Assembly: GCF_014842975.1 (NCBI RefSeq)
Contig: NZ_JACYXK010000027.1
Span: 186,001 to 250,000 of the forward strand
Reading direction: 5' to 3'
DNA length: 64,000 nucleotides
Source of the DNA: Rhodanobacter sp. DHB23
GTDB lineage: Bacteria > Pseudomonadota > Gammaproteobacteria > Xanthomonadales > Rhodanobacteraceae
In this document: positions 27,488 through 35,435 of the stretch, one piece after another
How positions within the stretch are numbered: position 1 is the stretch's first letter
How the letters are laid out: every line of letters begins with the position of its first letter
Notes under the pieces: generated by a model
The model's database searches: none
What the model was told of the DNA's origin: nothing
The model's input: only the letters and a program-made list of their open reading frames with translations
Position numbers and translations under genes: made by a program

Positions 27488-27677
27488 ATCCGGCGGGCGC
27501 TGGTACCACCAGCCCATCCTGTGGCTGGGCATCGCGGTGTTCGTCGCCTCGATGCTCGGCTGCACATGGATCATCGTGGCTGGCGCGCGCAGCGCCGACA
27601 CGCCGCTGCAGACCTCGCGCACCGTGTTCGGCGTACCCACCACCGCAGGCGACCCGCACGCCGCCGACAGGCCATGA
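27468..27677 (+). CDS. Small single-pass membrane protein of the cco cluster (FixH-like?)
   Basis: A 69-residue protein with one predicted helix (ILWLGIAVFVASMLGCTWIIVA) preceded by WYHQP and followed by an acidic/Thr-rich tail. Size, WY-x-(E/Q)P start and position between ccoP and ccoI resemble the very short FixH-like proteins of gammaproteobacterial cbb3 clusters; the match is by eye and weak. The start at 27468 overlaps ccoP by 20 bases, and an ATG at 27444 is an alternative. Its stop overlaps the ccoI start (ATGA), so the gene is probably real and co-translated. No ccoG gene is present between ccoP and ccoI. Confidence 0.6.
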   Translation: MPVPPSKSGGRWYHQPILWLGIAVFVASMLGCTWIIVAGARSADTPLQTSRTVFGVPTTAGDPHAADRP

Positions 27678-29899
27678 ACGCGCACGCCGCCTGGAGCCAC
27701 CCGCAGCTGCTCGCGCAGGTGCTGCGCCCGCGCCGCGACGGCCGCAGCGAAGTGGCACTGCGCATCGACGCGCTGGGCGAACCGCGCCGCGCGCTGGCGC
27801 TGGAGCAGGCGATCCGCGCCCTGCCCGGCGTGCAGCGCGTGGCCATCCTGCCCACCGCCCGCCGCCTGCGCGTGGTGTGGGACACGCACCGGCTCTCGCT
27901 GGACGCGCTGGTGGAACGCTGCACCGCGATGCAGTGCCCGGCCCAGCCGCTGCCGCACGACGACGCCGACGACGCGCGCGCCGCCGAACTGCACGACGCG
28001 CTGAAGCGCCTGCTGGTCGCCGGCATGTGCATGATGCAGGTGATGGCCTACGCCCTGGTGATCTACCTCGGCGCCGTCGATTTCGTGGACTTCACCACGC
28101 GCGGCCTGTTCCGCTGGCTGGGCTTCCTCACCACCATCCCGCTGGTGGCCTACTCCGCGCAGCCATTCTTCGCCGGCGCATGGCGCGAACTGCGCGCGCG
28201 CCGGCTCGGCATCCACCTGCCGGTGGCGCTGGCGGTGGCGCTGGTGTTCCTCGCCAGCGCGTACGACACGCTGCGCGGCGCGGGCGAGATCTACTTCGAT
28301 TCGGTGAACATGTTCGTGTTCCTGCTGCTGGCCGCGCGCTACGTGGAACTGCACGCGCGCCATCGCGGCAACGCGCAGGGCGATGCCGCCATCGACGCCG
28401 CGCCGCTGCTGGCGCAACGCCGCCGCGCCGACGGCACGCTGGAAACCGTGCCCGCCCTGGCCTTGCGGGCCGGCGACATGGCGCACGTCGCCGAAGGCGC
28501 CACCGTGCCCGCCGACGGCGTGCTGGAATCGGCGTCGGCGCGGCTGGACGAGGCCCTGCTCAGCGGCGAATCGCGCCCGGTGCTGCGCCGCCGCGGCGAG
28601 CGGCTGGCGGCTGGCAGCGTGCTGCTGGACGGCCCCGCCACGCTGCGCGTGGAATGCAGCGGCGAGGCCACCGCGCTGGCACGCATCGGCGCGCTGGCGG
28701 CACGCGCGCGCCAGGCGCGCGACTTCGCCGCCGCCAGCGACCGCGACATCGCCCGTTTCGTGGTCCGCGTGCTCGCGCTCACCACGCTCACCGCCGCCGG
28801 CTGGCTGCTGGTCGACCCCGCACGCGCCTTCGACGCCGCGCTCGCCGTGCTGGTGGTGGCCTGCCCCTGCGCCTTCGCGCTCACCGCGCCGGCCGCCTTC
28901 GCCCGCGCGCTGGGCGTGCTGGCGCGGCACGGCGTGCTGGTCACCGATGGCGCCGCGCTGGATCGCCTCGCGCGCGTGGATGTCGCCCTGTTCGACAAGA
29001 CCGGCACGCTGGGCGTGCCGCAACTCGGCATCGCCGGCGTCGAGCCATTGCGCGGCGACAGCCGCGAGGAAGCACTCGCGCTGGCCGCCGCGCTGGCGCG
29101 CGAAAGCTCGCACCCGCTGGCGCGCGTGCTGGCCGATGCCGCCGCCCAATGCGGCCCGCCGCGGCAGGCCGAGGGCGTGGAAGCCATCGCCGGCGCCGGC
29201 CTGCGCGGCATGGTGGCGGGTCGCGCACTGCGCCTCGGCCGCGCCGACTTCGCGCTGGATCGTGCGCAGGCAGGCATTCATGCCAACTCTGCCCTGCTGC
29301 TGGCCGATGCCGACGGCGCCATCGCCGCCTTCCACCTGGCCGAGCACCCGCGGCGCGACGCCCAGGCCACGCTGGATGCGCTGCGCGGCGACGGCATCGC
29401 GGCATGCATCGCCAGCGGCGACACGCCCGCGCGCGTGGCCGCGCTGGCCACGCGGCTCGGCATCGCCGACTGGCATGCGCACCAGGCCCCCGCCGACAAG
29501 CTCGCCCTGCTGGGCGCGCTGCGCGCCGCGGGCCACGTGGTGCTGGCGGTAGGCGACGGCAGCAACGACGCCCCCATCCTCGCCGGCGCCGATGTCTCCG
29601 CCGCGCTGGGCGGCGGCACCGGCCTCGCGCAGGCGCAGGCCGACCTGCTGCTGGCCGACGATCGCCTCGCCGGCCTCGCCCACGCGCGCGCCGTCGCCTG
29701 CCAGGTGCGGGACATCGTGGCGCAGGGCCGGCGCTGGTCGCTGCTCTACAATCTGTGCGCGGTGCCGTTCGCCGCGCTCGGTTTCGTGCCACCGTGGCTG
29801 GCCGGCATCGGCATGTCGCTCAGCTCGCTGGCCGTGGTGGCCAACGCGCTGCGCACCGGCCGCGAATCCGGCCATTCCCGACAGGAACTGCGCGCATGA
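27674..29899 (+). CDS. ccoI: Copper-translocating P-type ATPase for cbb3 assembly
   Basis: A 741-residue P1B-ATPase of the CcoI/FixI/CtpA branch, expected to deliver copper for the CcoN CuB site. Eight membrane segments are inferred. The GMCMMQVM helix, the transport motif ACPCAF near residue 396, the phosphorylation site DKTGT near 441, SSHPLA and GDGSNDAP are all present. The N-terminal domain has the ferredoxin-like HMA pattern (EVALRIDALG...LPGVQRVAILPT), but the CxxC copper site is replaced by non-cysteine residues. Only ERCTAMQCP later supplies cysteines. ATGA overlaps join it to both neighbours. Confidence 0.94.
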   Translation: MNAHAAWSHPQLLAQVLRPRRDGRSEVALRIDALGEPRRALALEQAIRALPGVQRVAILPTARRLRVVWDTHRLSLDALVERCTAMQCPAQPLPHDDADDARAAELHDALKRLLVAGMCMMQVMAYALVIYLGAVDFVDFTTRGLFRWLGFLTTIPLVAYSAQPFFAGAWRELRARRLGIHLPVALAVALVFLASAYDTLRGAGEIYFDSVNMFVFLLLAARYVELHARHRGNAQGDAAIDAAPLLAQRRRADGTLETVPALALRAGDMAHVAEGATVPADGVLESASARLDEALLSGESRPVLRRRGERLAAGSVLLDGPATLRVECSGEATALARIGALAARARQARDFAAASDRDIARFVVRVLALTTLTAAGWLLVDPARAFDAALAVLVVACPCAFALTAPAAFARALGVLARHGVLVTDGAALDRLARVDVALFDKTGTLGVPQLGIAGVEPLRGDSREEALALAAALARESSHPLARVLADAAAQCGPPRQAEGVEAIAGAGLRGMVAGRALRLGRADFALDRAQAGIHANSALLLADADGAIAAFHLAEHPRRDAQATLDALRGDGIAACIASGDTPARVAALATRLGIADWHAHQAPADKLALLGALRAAGHVVLAVGDGSNDAPILAGADVSAALGGGTGLAQAQADLLLADDRLAGLAHARAVACQVRDIVAQGRRWSLLYNLCAVPFAALGFVPPWLAGIGMSLSSLAVVANALRTGRESGHSRQELRA

Positions 29900-30084
29900 A
29901 CATCCTGCTGGTGCTGATCCCCGTCACCGCGCTGGTGGTGATCGTGGGCGTGGCGCTGTTCTTCTGGGCGGTGAACCACCAGCAGTTCGACGACCTCGAC
30001 ACGCCGGGCATCCTGCCGCTGCTGGACGAACCCGCCTCCGACGCAACGCCGGCACCGGCCGAAGACACGACAAGCAAGCCATGA
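29896..30084 (+). CDS. ccoS: cbb3 oxidase maturation protein CcoS
   Basis: A 62-residue protein with one membrane helix (LVLIPVTALVVIVGVALFFWAV) followed by NHQQFDDLDTPG. That is the CcoS hallmark (in relatives, a W-A-V-x-x-x-Q-F/Y-D-D-L-D-x-P motif). CcoS is needed for cofactor insertion into the oxidase. It overlaps ccoI upstream and the truncated haemoglobin gene downstream (ATGA each). Confidence 0.92.
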   Translation: MNILLVLIPVTALVVIVGVALFFWAVNHQQFDDLDTPGILPLLDEPASDATPAPAEDTTSKP

Positions 30085-30494
30085 GCACGCTCGACGAAAC
30101 CCGCATCGCTACCCTGGTCGACCGCTTCTACGACAAGGTGCGCGCCGACACCTCCATCGGCCCGATCTTCAACGCCGCCGTGCACGACTGGCCCGAACAC
30201 AAGGCGCTGCTCACGCGCTTCTGGTGCTCGGTGGCGCTGGGCGCGCAAAGCTATCGCGGCAACCCGATGGCGGTGCACCGCGGCCAGCCGGCGATTCTCG
30301 CCGTGCACTTCGTGCGCTGGCTGGAGCTTTGGCGCGAAACCACCCGCGAAGTGCTGGACGAAGACGATGCCGCGCAGATGCAGGACTACGCCGACCGCAT
30401 AGGTCGCAGCCTGCGCATGGGCATGGGGTTGCCGGAGCGGCTGGATGTGCGGCCGCTTGGCATTCCGGTGGTGGGGGTTGGTCGACCTCGATAG
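30081..30494 (+). CDS. Group III truncated haemoglobin
   Basis: A 137-residue 2/2 globin of group III. The proximal His is H76 in AILAVHFVRW. FYDKVRADTSIGPIFN and the TRFWCSVALG helix E region fit trHb3, and no distal His is evident. Such globins bind oxygen or NO with high affinity under microaerobic conditions. It is the last gene of the cco operon, sharing an ATGA overlap with ccoS. This suggests a role in NO or oxygen handling near the oxidase, but that is inference. The final 20 residues (PLGIPVVGVGRPR end) look like unselected read-through. Confidence 0.88.
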   Translation: MSTLDETRIATLVDRFYDKVRADTSIGPIFNAAVHDWPEHKALLTRFWCSVALGAQSYRGNPMAVHRGQPAILAVHFVRWLELWRETTREVLDEDDAAQMQDYADRIGRSLRMGMGLPERLDVRPLGIPVVGVGRPR

Positions 30495-31213
30495 CCCGAT
30501 GCTCTCTGTCCACAAAGAGCAGGGACGCCTTGCGTTCTCTCGTATGCCTCGATATGTAGGTTTGTCTTCGGCGGTTTTTTACGCACCTTTCCGCAAGCGA
30601 CAAAGCAGTTTCGGTCGCCTGTCGGCGCCCGAGTCACTTCTCTTTGCTGGCCCACGCAGCCGCAGAAGCGGCGGCGAACAGCGAAGCTGGCCCGAAGGGC
30701 GGAGGGCAGGATGCCCGGAATCAAGAGAAGTAACCAATAGAAATGGCCTTGTTCAATCCGCCGGGATTACAGGCAGTGATGTCTCGAGGGTTTGGGAACA
30801 ACTCCTGCCTACGCGATTGACGGCGCGGCCACGCCGCGTCGTATCTGGGAGCCGGGGCACAAAGCCTCGCGGCGCTTCGCGCCGCTTTGGCTTTGCTCTG
30901 GCTATTGCTTCTGGCGCGCACGATGCGCGCCTGCTCTTCCGGGGCCCCTGGGCGGCGGTGAGGCGGGGACGAAAAGGCCGCGCAGCGGGCGAGGCCACGG
31001 ATGGCCTCGCCTTTTCGCGCGGGCAGGAGCCCGCTCGAAAAGCCCGGCCCCGCCTCACGGACTTGCCGGGCAGGACGCCCGGCAAGCGCCAACCGGGGTG
31101 GCCTTTCTCTTTGGTTGCTTTCTCTTTGGCCACGCAAAGAGAAAGTAACTCGGGCGCCGGCAGGCGCTCGAAACCGCTTTGAATCCAGCGATAACGCAGA
31201 AAGCGAAAAAACC
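30495..31213. repeat. 719-base gene-free region with inverted repeat arms
   Basis: No credible gene. Bases 30616-30634 and 31148-31166 are reverse complements with one mismatch in 19, and the similarity extends outwards (gtttcg/cgaaac) and inwards (cttctctttg/caaagagaaag). The right half holds short repeats of tctctttgg and a gccgggca/ggacgcccggc hairpin near 31060-31085. Frames are open across the region only because of GC bias. Confidence 0.6.
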
Positions 31214-31714
31214 TCAGCCCAGCGCCTGCAGTGCCGCGTCGTAGTCCGGCTCGTGCGTGATCTCGTCCACCAGCTCGGCATGGATCACCTTGTCCTGCCC
31301 GTCGAGCACCACCACCGCGCGCGCAGCCAGACCGGCCAGCGGACCGTCGGCGATCGCCACGCCGTAGTCGCGCAGGAACTCGCGGCCACGCATCAGCGAC
31401 AGCATCTGCACGCTCTGGATGCCCTCGGCGCCGCAGAAGCGGCCCTGCGCGAACGGCAGGTCGGCCGAGATGCACAGCACCACGGTGTTGTCGAGCCCGG
31501 CCGCCAGCTCGTTGAAGCGGCGCACCGACATGGCGCACACGCCGGTGTCCACGCTGGGGAAGATGTTCAGCACCTTGCGCTTGCCGGCATGACTGGCCAG
31601 CGTGGCCTCGGACAGGTCGCCGCCGACCAGGTGGAATGCCGGCGCCTGGCTGCCGGGCGCGGGGAAGCTGCCGTCGACGCGTACCGGCTGACCCTTGAAA
31701 TGGACTGTGGACAT
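31214..31714 (-). CDS. tpx: Thiol peroxidase (atypical 2-Cys peroxiredoxin)
   Basis: A 166-residue Tpx that reduces hydrogen and organic peroxides using thioredoxin. The peroxidatic Cys60 lies in PSVDTGVC and the resolving Cys94 in GRFCGAEG, the standard Tpx pair. The start [11 protein letters not shown] matches the family, and GAGGTGCGCC lies before the ATG. It is the first gene after the repeat-rich region and on the opposite strand from the cco operon; the CopD-like gene lies 30 bases upstream on the same strand. Confidence 0.95.
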   Translation of the reverse strand: MSTVHFKGQPVRVDGSFPAPGSQAPAFHLVGGDLSEATLASHAGKRKVLNIFPSVDTGVCAMSVRRFNELAAGLDNTVVLCISADLPFAQGRFCGAEGIQSVQMLSLMRGREFLRDYGVAIADGPLAGLAARAVVVLDGQDKVIHAELVDEITHEPDYDAALQALG

Positions 31715-31744
31715 GGCGCACCTCGCGAAGTGGGGAAGATGGGT

Positions 31745-32197
31745 CTACAAGTAGAACATGGTCTTGGCCAGAAAGACGATCGCCGCCATCAGCACCAGCA
31801 CGATGCGGTGCGTGTGGCGGAAGCGGCAGGCGCCCATGCGCCCGCGCGCACCGGCCCACACCGCGTTGGCGAACACGCCGAGCACGCCGAACGCCAGCGC
31901 CACCTTCAGCAGCAGGAACCCGCCGAAGCGCGTCGTGCCGATGCAGCGGATGCCGTCGCAGCGCAGGTCGAACAGCAGGCCGCCGCTGGCGAACAGCAGC
32001 AGCACCACGAACGGCATGTAATGGCGCACCCGCGCCATCACCGCCGCCTCGATCCGTTGCACGGTGGCAGCGTCGAAGCGCTTGTGCAGCGCCTCCAGCG
32101 CGAACACCTCGAACGCTGCCGCGCCCACGAACACGATCGCGCAGGCCAGGTGCACCAGCACGATCCACGGGTAATACGGCGCGACCAAGTCCCGCAT
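31745..32197 (-). CDS. CopD-family-like membrane protein
   Basis: A 150-residue integral membrane protein with four helices. HLACAIVFVGAAAFEVF is near the N-terminus, followed by MPFVVLLLFASGG, LLKVALAFGVLGVF and a C-terminal VLVLMAAIVFLAK. His residues in the first and fourth helices (VHLAC, HTHRI) are compatible with a b-type haem or copper site, as in CopD-type proteins. It starts 10 bases after the nnrS stop on the same strand and is probably co-transcribed. Function in this context (copper or nitric-oxide related) is inferred only from position. Confidence 0.7.
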   Translation of the reverse strand: MRDLVAPYYPWIVLVHLACAIVFVGAAAFEVFALEALHKRFDAATVQRIEAAVMARVRHYMPFVVLLLFASGGLLFDLRCDGIRCIGTTRFGGFLLLKVALAFGVLGVFANAVWAGARGRMGACRFRHTHRIVLVLMAAIVFLAKTMFYL

Positions 32198-32207
32198 GGC
32201 GATCTCC

Positions 32208-33446
32208 TCAGCCCGGCTTGCCGTCGGTGCGGGGCGTCAAGTAGATCCATGCCGAACGCAGCACCCACGGCAGGAAGGCCAGCAGCCAGCCCGCGCCGGC
32301 GATCACCAGCCACAGGTAGCGGTCGCCGCCCAGCTCGGCGCGGATGCGCATGCACGCCACCCCTTGCAGCAGCGCGAAGCACAGCCACGGCACCGGATGC
32401 ATCTGCAGCGGCCGGCCGGAGTGGCCGTGGGTGACGCGCGTCACCATCGCCACCAGCATCGAGCCGAAGAAGCCGATCGCCAGCGCATGCAGCGGCGCCA
32501 GCCCCAGCACGTGCCTGCCGCCGACGGCGAGCGCGAGGTCCTGCACCGAAAACAGCACGAAGGCCACCGGCAGCCACGCGAACGCGATGTGCAGCACGGC
32601 GAGCAGGCCGGGCCGCAGGCAGCGCCACGGCTTCCACATCAGCGCATGCAGACCGAACACCATCGCCAGCGGCAGGTCGCACAGCCACAGCCACTGCGCC
32701 AGGCCGCTCCAGTCCAGCAGCGCATGCGCCAGCAGCAGCGCCCACGCCACCGGCAGGCTCCACGCCGGCCGCCACATCGTGTAGCCGGCCACCATGTTCT
32801 TGCTGAAGAACGGCAGCATGCGATGGCAGACGGTGAAGTACACCGGCAGCAGGAAACCGAACGTGCCCAGCTTCACCGCCAGCCAGCCCAGCGCCGCCGG
32901 CAGCCCGGGATCGAACAGCCAGGCGATGAAGAGCGCAAGCCCCAGCGTGCCCACGCCGAACGCCGCGAGGCACGACCAGCCATGCCGGTTGCGATCCACT
33001 GCCGCGCGCAGCACGCCGGCCAGCGTACCCGTGCCCACCAGGTAACCCGCCAGCATCAGCAGCAGGCCGGACTTGAGCAATGCCGGCATGCCGAGCAACC
33101 CCAGCGTGCCCAGCACATAGCCGCCCAGCACGCCGCCGGCCACCGGCAGGTAGCGCCGCGGCGGCACTGGCGGCCCGTCCATCCAGCGCGGGAAGGTGGT
33201 CATCAGGAAGCCGAACATGAAGAGCGGGAACAGTCCGTACTGGATCAGCACGGCATGTCCCCACACCGGCGGCACGGGGGGTTGCGGCCAGCGCACCCAG
33301 CCGAAGCGCAGCGAAGCCAGCTCCAGCGTCCACCAGACCATGGAAAGCAGCACTGCGACGGTACCGGCGAGGAACAGCGGCCGGTGCGGCGCCGCCGCGA
33401 GCAGGGCAGTCGGGTCGTTGCTGGTGGAAGTGGTCGATATGTCCAT
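32208..33446 (-). CDS. nnrS: NnrS family haem/copper membrane protein
   Basis: A protein of about 412 residues with 12 predicted membrane helices. NnrS proteins protect against nitric oxide stress and are often controlled by NO-sensing Fnr/Crp regulators. Signatures present are HRPLFLAGTVAVLL, FPRWMDGPPVPPRRYLPVAG-type loop (in parts), FTVCHRMLPFFS and MVTRVTHGHSGRPL. Start ambiguity: M at 33446 is chosen, and a Met nine codons earlier (33473) is possible. The fnr-type gene is 50-80 bases upstream on the same strand. Confidence 0.88.
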   Translation of the reverse strand: MDISTTSTSNDPTALLAAAPHRPLFLAGTVAVLLSMVWWTLELASLRFGWVRWPQPPVPPVWGHAVLIQYGLFPLFMFGFLMTTFPRWMDGPPVPPRRYLPVAGGVLGGYVLGTLGLLGMPALLKSGLLLMLAGYLVGTGTLAGVLRAAVDRNRHGWSCLAAFGVGTLGLALFIAWLFDPGLPAALGWLAVKLGTFGFLLPVYFTVCHRMLPFFSKNMVAGYTMWRPAWSLPVAWALLLAHALLDWSGLAQWLWLCDLPLAMVFGLHALMWKPWRCLRPGLLAVLHIAFAWLPVAFVLFSVQDLALAVGGRHVLGLAPLHALAIGFFGSMLVAMVTRVTHGHSGRPLQMHPVPWLCFALLQGVACMRIRAELGGDRYLWLVIAGAGWLLAFLPWVLRSAWIYLTPRTDGKPG

Positions 33447-33499
33447 GGCAGGCGGCGTGTCGGTCGTCCACATGCTGGCAGGCCGGCGGTGCCGCCGCC

Positions 33500-33513
33500 C
33501 TGACCTGGATCAG
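33500..33513. promoter_or_regulatory. Possible Fnr-type half-conserved site before nnrS
   Basis: ctgacctggatcag reads CTGAT-CCAG-GTCAG on the minus strand. The TGAT-N4-GTCA core is kept and both outer bases differ from consensus. It sits between the fnr-type gene and nnrS, which are on the same strand. Confidence 0.35.
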
Positions 33514-33523
33514 CCCGCCCCGC

Positions 33524-34285
33524 CTATTCCGGCAGCAGGCTGCCACCCAGTTCGCGCAGCGCGTCCATCCGCAGCAGCGTCAGTTCGCGGCCTTCCAGGG
33601 CAATCAGGCCCTGGCTGCGGAAGCGGCCCAGCACGCGGCTCACCGTCTCCGCCGCCAGCCGCAGGTAGTTGGCGATGTCCCCGCGCGACATGCTGAGGTG
33701 GAAGCCCGTGGCCAGGAAGCCGCGTGCCGCGTAGCGGCTGGAGAGATCGACCAGGAACGCCGCCATGCGCTCGTCCGCCGCGTGGTCGCCGGCCAGCAGC
33801 GACACCGCGCCCAGCTCCTTGCTGATCAGCCGGAACAGGTGCTGCTGCACCGCCGGCAGGCGCGCGGCCAGCGCGCTCATCGCGGGGAAGGAGAAACGGC
33901 AGAACCAGGTGTCCTCCAGTGCCACCGCGTCGCACGGAAAGTGCTCGGGGTAGATCGCGTTCAGGCCCACCACTTCGCCGGGCAGGTAGAAGCCCAGCAC
34001 CTGTTCGTTGCCGTCGCGGTCGAACATCCGCGTCTTCACCGAACCGGAACGCACCGCGTAGATCGCGCGGAACGGATCGCCCGTGCGGAACACGTGCTCG
34101 CCCGCGCGGAACGGCCCCACGTGCTCGACTAGGCAATGCAGTTCGAGCAGCTCCGGCTTGCCGTAGCCCACCGCGATGCAGGCGTCGGAGAACGCGCAGC
34201 TGGAACAGAACCGCGTGGCATCGCCATCGTCGGTGATCGGCCGGGGCACCACGTGCAGTCGTCTTGTCAGAGGGCTGGGGGGCAT
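33524..34285 (-). CDS. fnr: Oxygen-sensing Fnr/Anr-type transcription regulator
   Basis: A 253-residue Crp/Fnr protein. Three N-terminal cysteines C27, C30, C36 (CSSC....C) and C118 (HFPCDAV) match the four ligands of the Fnr [4Fe-4S] cluster, so it should sense oxygen. The cyclic-nucleotide-like beta-roll spans about 50-150. The helix-turn-helix SRGDIANYL...AAETVSRVLGRF keeps the E-x-x-S-R residues that read TTGAT. A near-consensus box precedes ccoN. The start MPPSPLTRR is chosen; a longer version starting further upstream is possible but less supported. Confidence 0.92.
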   Translation of the reverse strand: MPPSPLTRRLHVVPRPITDDGDATRFCSSCAFSDACIAVGYGKPELLELHCLVEHVGPFRAGEHVFRTGDPFRAIYAVRSGSVKTRMFDRDGNEQVLGFYLPGEVVGLNAIYPEHFPCDAVALEDTWFCRFSFPAMSALAARLPAVQQHLFRLISKELGAVSLLAGDHAADERMAAFLVDLSSRYAARGFLATGFHLSMSRGDIANYLRLAAETVSRVLGRFRSQGLIALEGRELTLLRMDALRELGGSLLPE

Positions 34286-34383
34286 GGGCTCGCTCACACC
34301 GTAGTCTAGGCACGCGGTCGACCGCGCCATGATAGCAAGCGCGATGACGATCGCCGTCCGCCGCGGCGATGCGACGCCGTCCG

Positions 34384-35160
34384 CTACTTCTCCACGAACG
34401 CCCGCTCGATCACGTAGTCGCCCGGCTCGCGGGTGCGCGGCGAGGCGTGGAAGCCGCGGCCATCCAGCAGGGCGCACAGGTCGTCCAGCATCGCCGGGCT
34501 GCCGCACAGCATCACGCGGTCGGTCTCCGGATTCAGCGGCGGCAGGCCGGTGGTTTCGCTCATCAGGCCGTCGGCGATCGCGTCGGTGATGCGGCCGCGG
34601 TTGCGGAACGGCTCGCGCGTCACCGTGGGGTAGTAGACCAGCTTCTCGCGCACCAGCTCGCCCAGGTATTCGTGCCGCGGCAGCTCGTGTTCGAGGTAGT
34701 CCGCGTAGGCGAGGTCATTGATGTGGCGCACGCCGTGGGCCAGCACGATCCGGTCGTAGCGCTCGTAGGTGTCCGGGTCGCGGATGATGCTCATGAACGG
34801 CGCCAGCCCCGTGCCGGTGCCGAGCAGATAGAGATGCCTGCCGGGCTTGAGGTCGGTGAGCACCAGCGTGCCGGTGGGCTTGCGCGTGACGATCAGCGGA
34901 TCGCCCGGCTTGAGGTGTTGCAGGCGCGAGGTGAGCGGGCCGTTGGGCACCTTGATCGAGAAGAACTCCAGGTGCTCCTCCCAGCTCGCGCTGGCGATCG
35001 AGTAGGCGCGCATCAGCGGACGGCCGCCGGTTTCCAGGCCGATCATCACGAACTGCCCGCTGTCGAAGCGAAAGGCCGGGTCGCGCGTGGTGCGGAAGGA
35101 GAACAGCGTGTCGTTCCAGTGCCGCACGTCGATCACGTGCTCGGTCGCGAAAGCCACCAT
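34384..35160 (-). CDS. fpr: Ferredoxin--NADP(+) reductase
   Basis: A 258-residue bacterial-type (subclass I) FAD-dependent FNR. It has the FAD motif RAYSIAS, the NADP-phosphate region GTGTGLAPFMSI, the VLAHGVRHINDLAY segment and VMLCGSPAM. It ends in GDYVIERAFVEK, with the C-terminal Lys extension of bacterial Fpr. It shuttles electrons between NADPH and ferredoxin or flavodoxin, often under oxidative stress. The start MVAFATEHV is chosen because upstream codons (Arg/Pro-rich) are not family-like. It lies 98 bases upstream of the fnr-type gene start, same strand. Confidence 0.93.
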   Translation of the reverse strand: MVAFATEHVIDVRHWNDTLFSFRTTRDPAFRFDSGQFVMIGLETGGRPLMRAYSIASASWEEHLEFFSIKVPNGPLTSRLQHLKPGDPLIVTRKPTGTLVLTDLKPGRHLYLLGTGTGLAPFMSIIRDPDTYERYDRIVLAHGVRHINDLAYADYLEHELPRHEYLGELVREKLVYYPTVTREPFRNRGRITDAIADGLMSETTGLPPLNPETDRVMLCGSPAMLDDLCALLDGRGFHASPRTREPGDYVIERAFVEK

Positions 35161-35435
35161 GGTGTTGTCTCGTGTGATTGCCGGATAGGGACTTGCGGGC
35201 GCCGCGCTGCCGGCCGTCCGGCACGCCGGAGGCGGAATCTCGCGGGGAGGGCAGTGTCGCTGCGATGCCGTGCGAGCGCCGGGGTGACCGCGGCGGCAGG
35301 TGTCCAAGGATACGCGAGTGGACACCAATGCGCCTGTGCGCTGGTGCGCCATGTCCTTCGTCCGGATGGTGATTGCCGCGCAGGCGTCCCGGCGCCGGCG
35401 CCCATCCGTTCCTGCCGGGAACGTTCTACGGCATC

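Noticed and set aside
27458-29875. 805-codon open frame antisense to ccoI
   Set aside because: His/Gln/Arg-rich shadow of ccoI with no domain motifs.
26596-29880. Very long open frame across the cco region, reading in a different frame from ccoP and ccoI
   Set aside because: Composition is Arg/Ala-rich and it overlaps well-supported genes. Only its last 62 codons (ccoS) are real.
30445-31182. 245-codon open frame through the gene-free region
   Set aside because: Begins inside the globin gene in another frame, crosses the inverted repeat arms and has no recognisable protein features.
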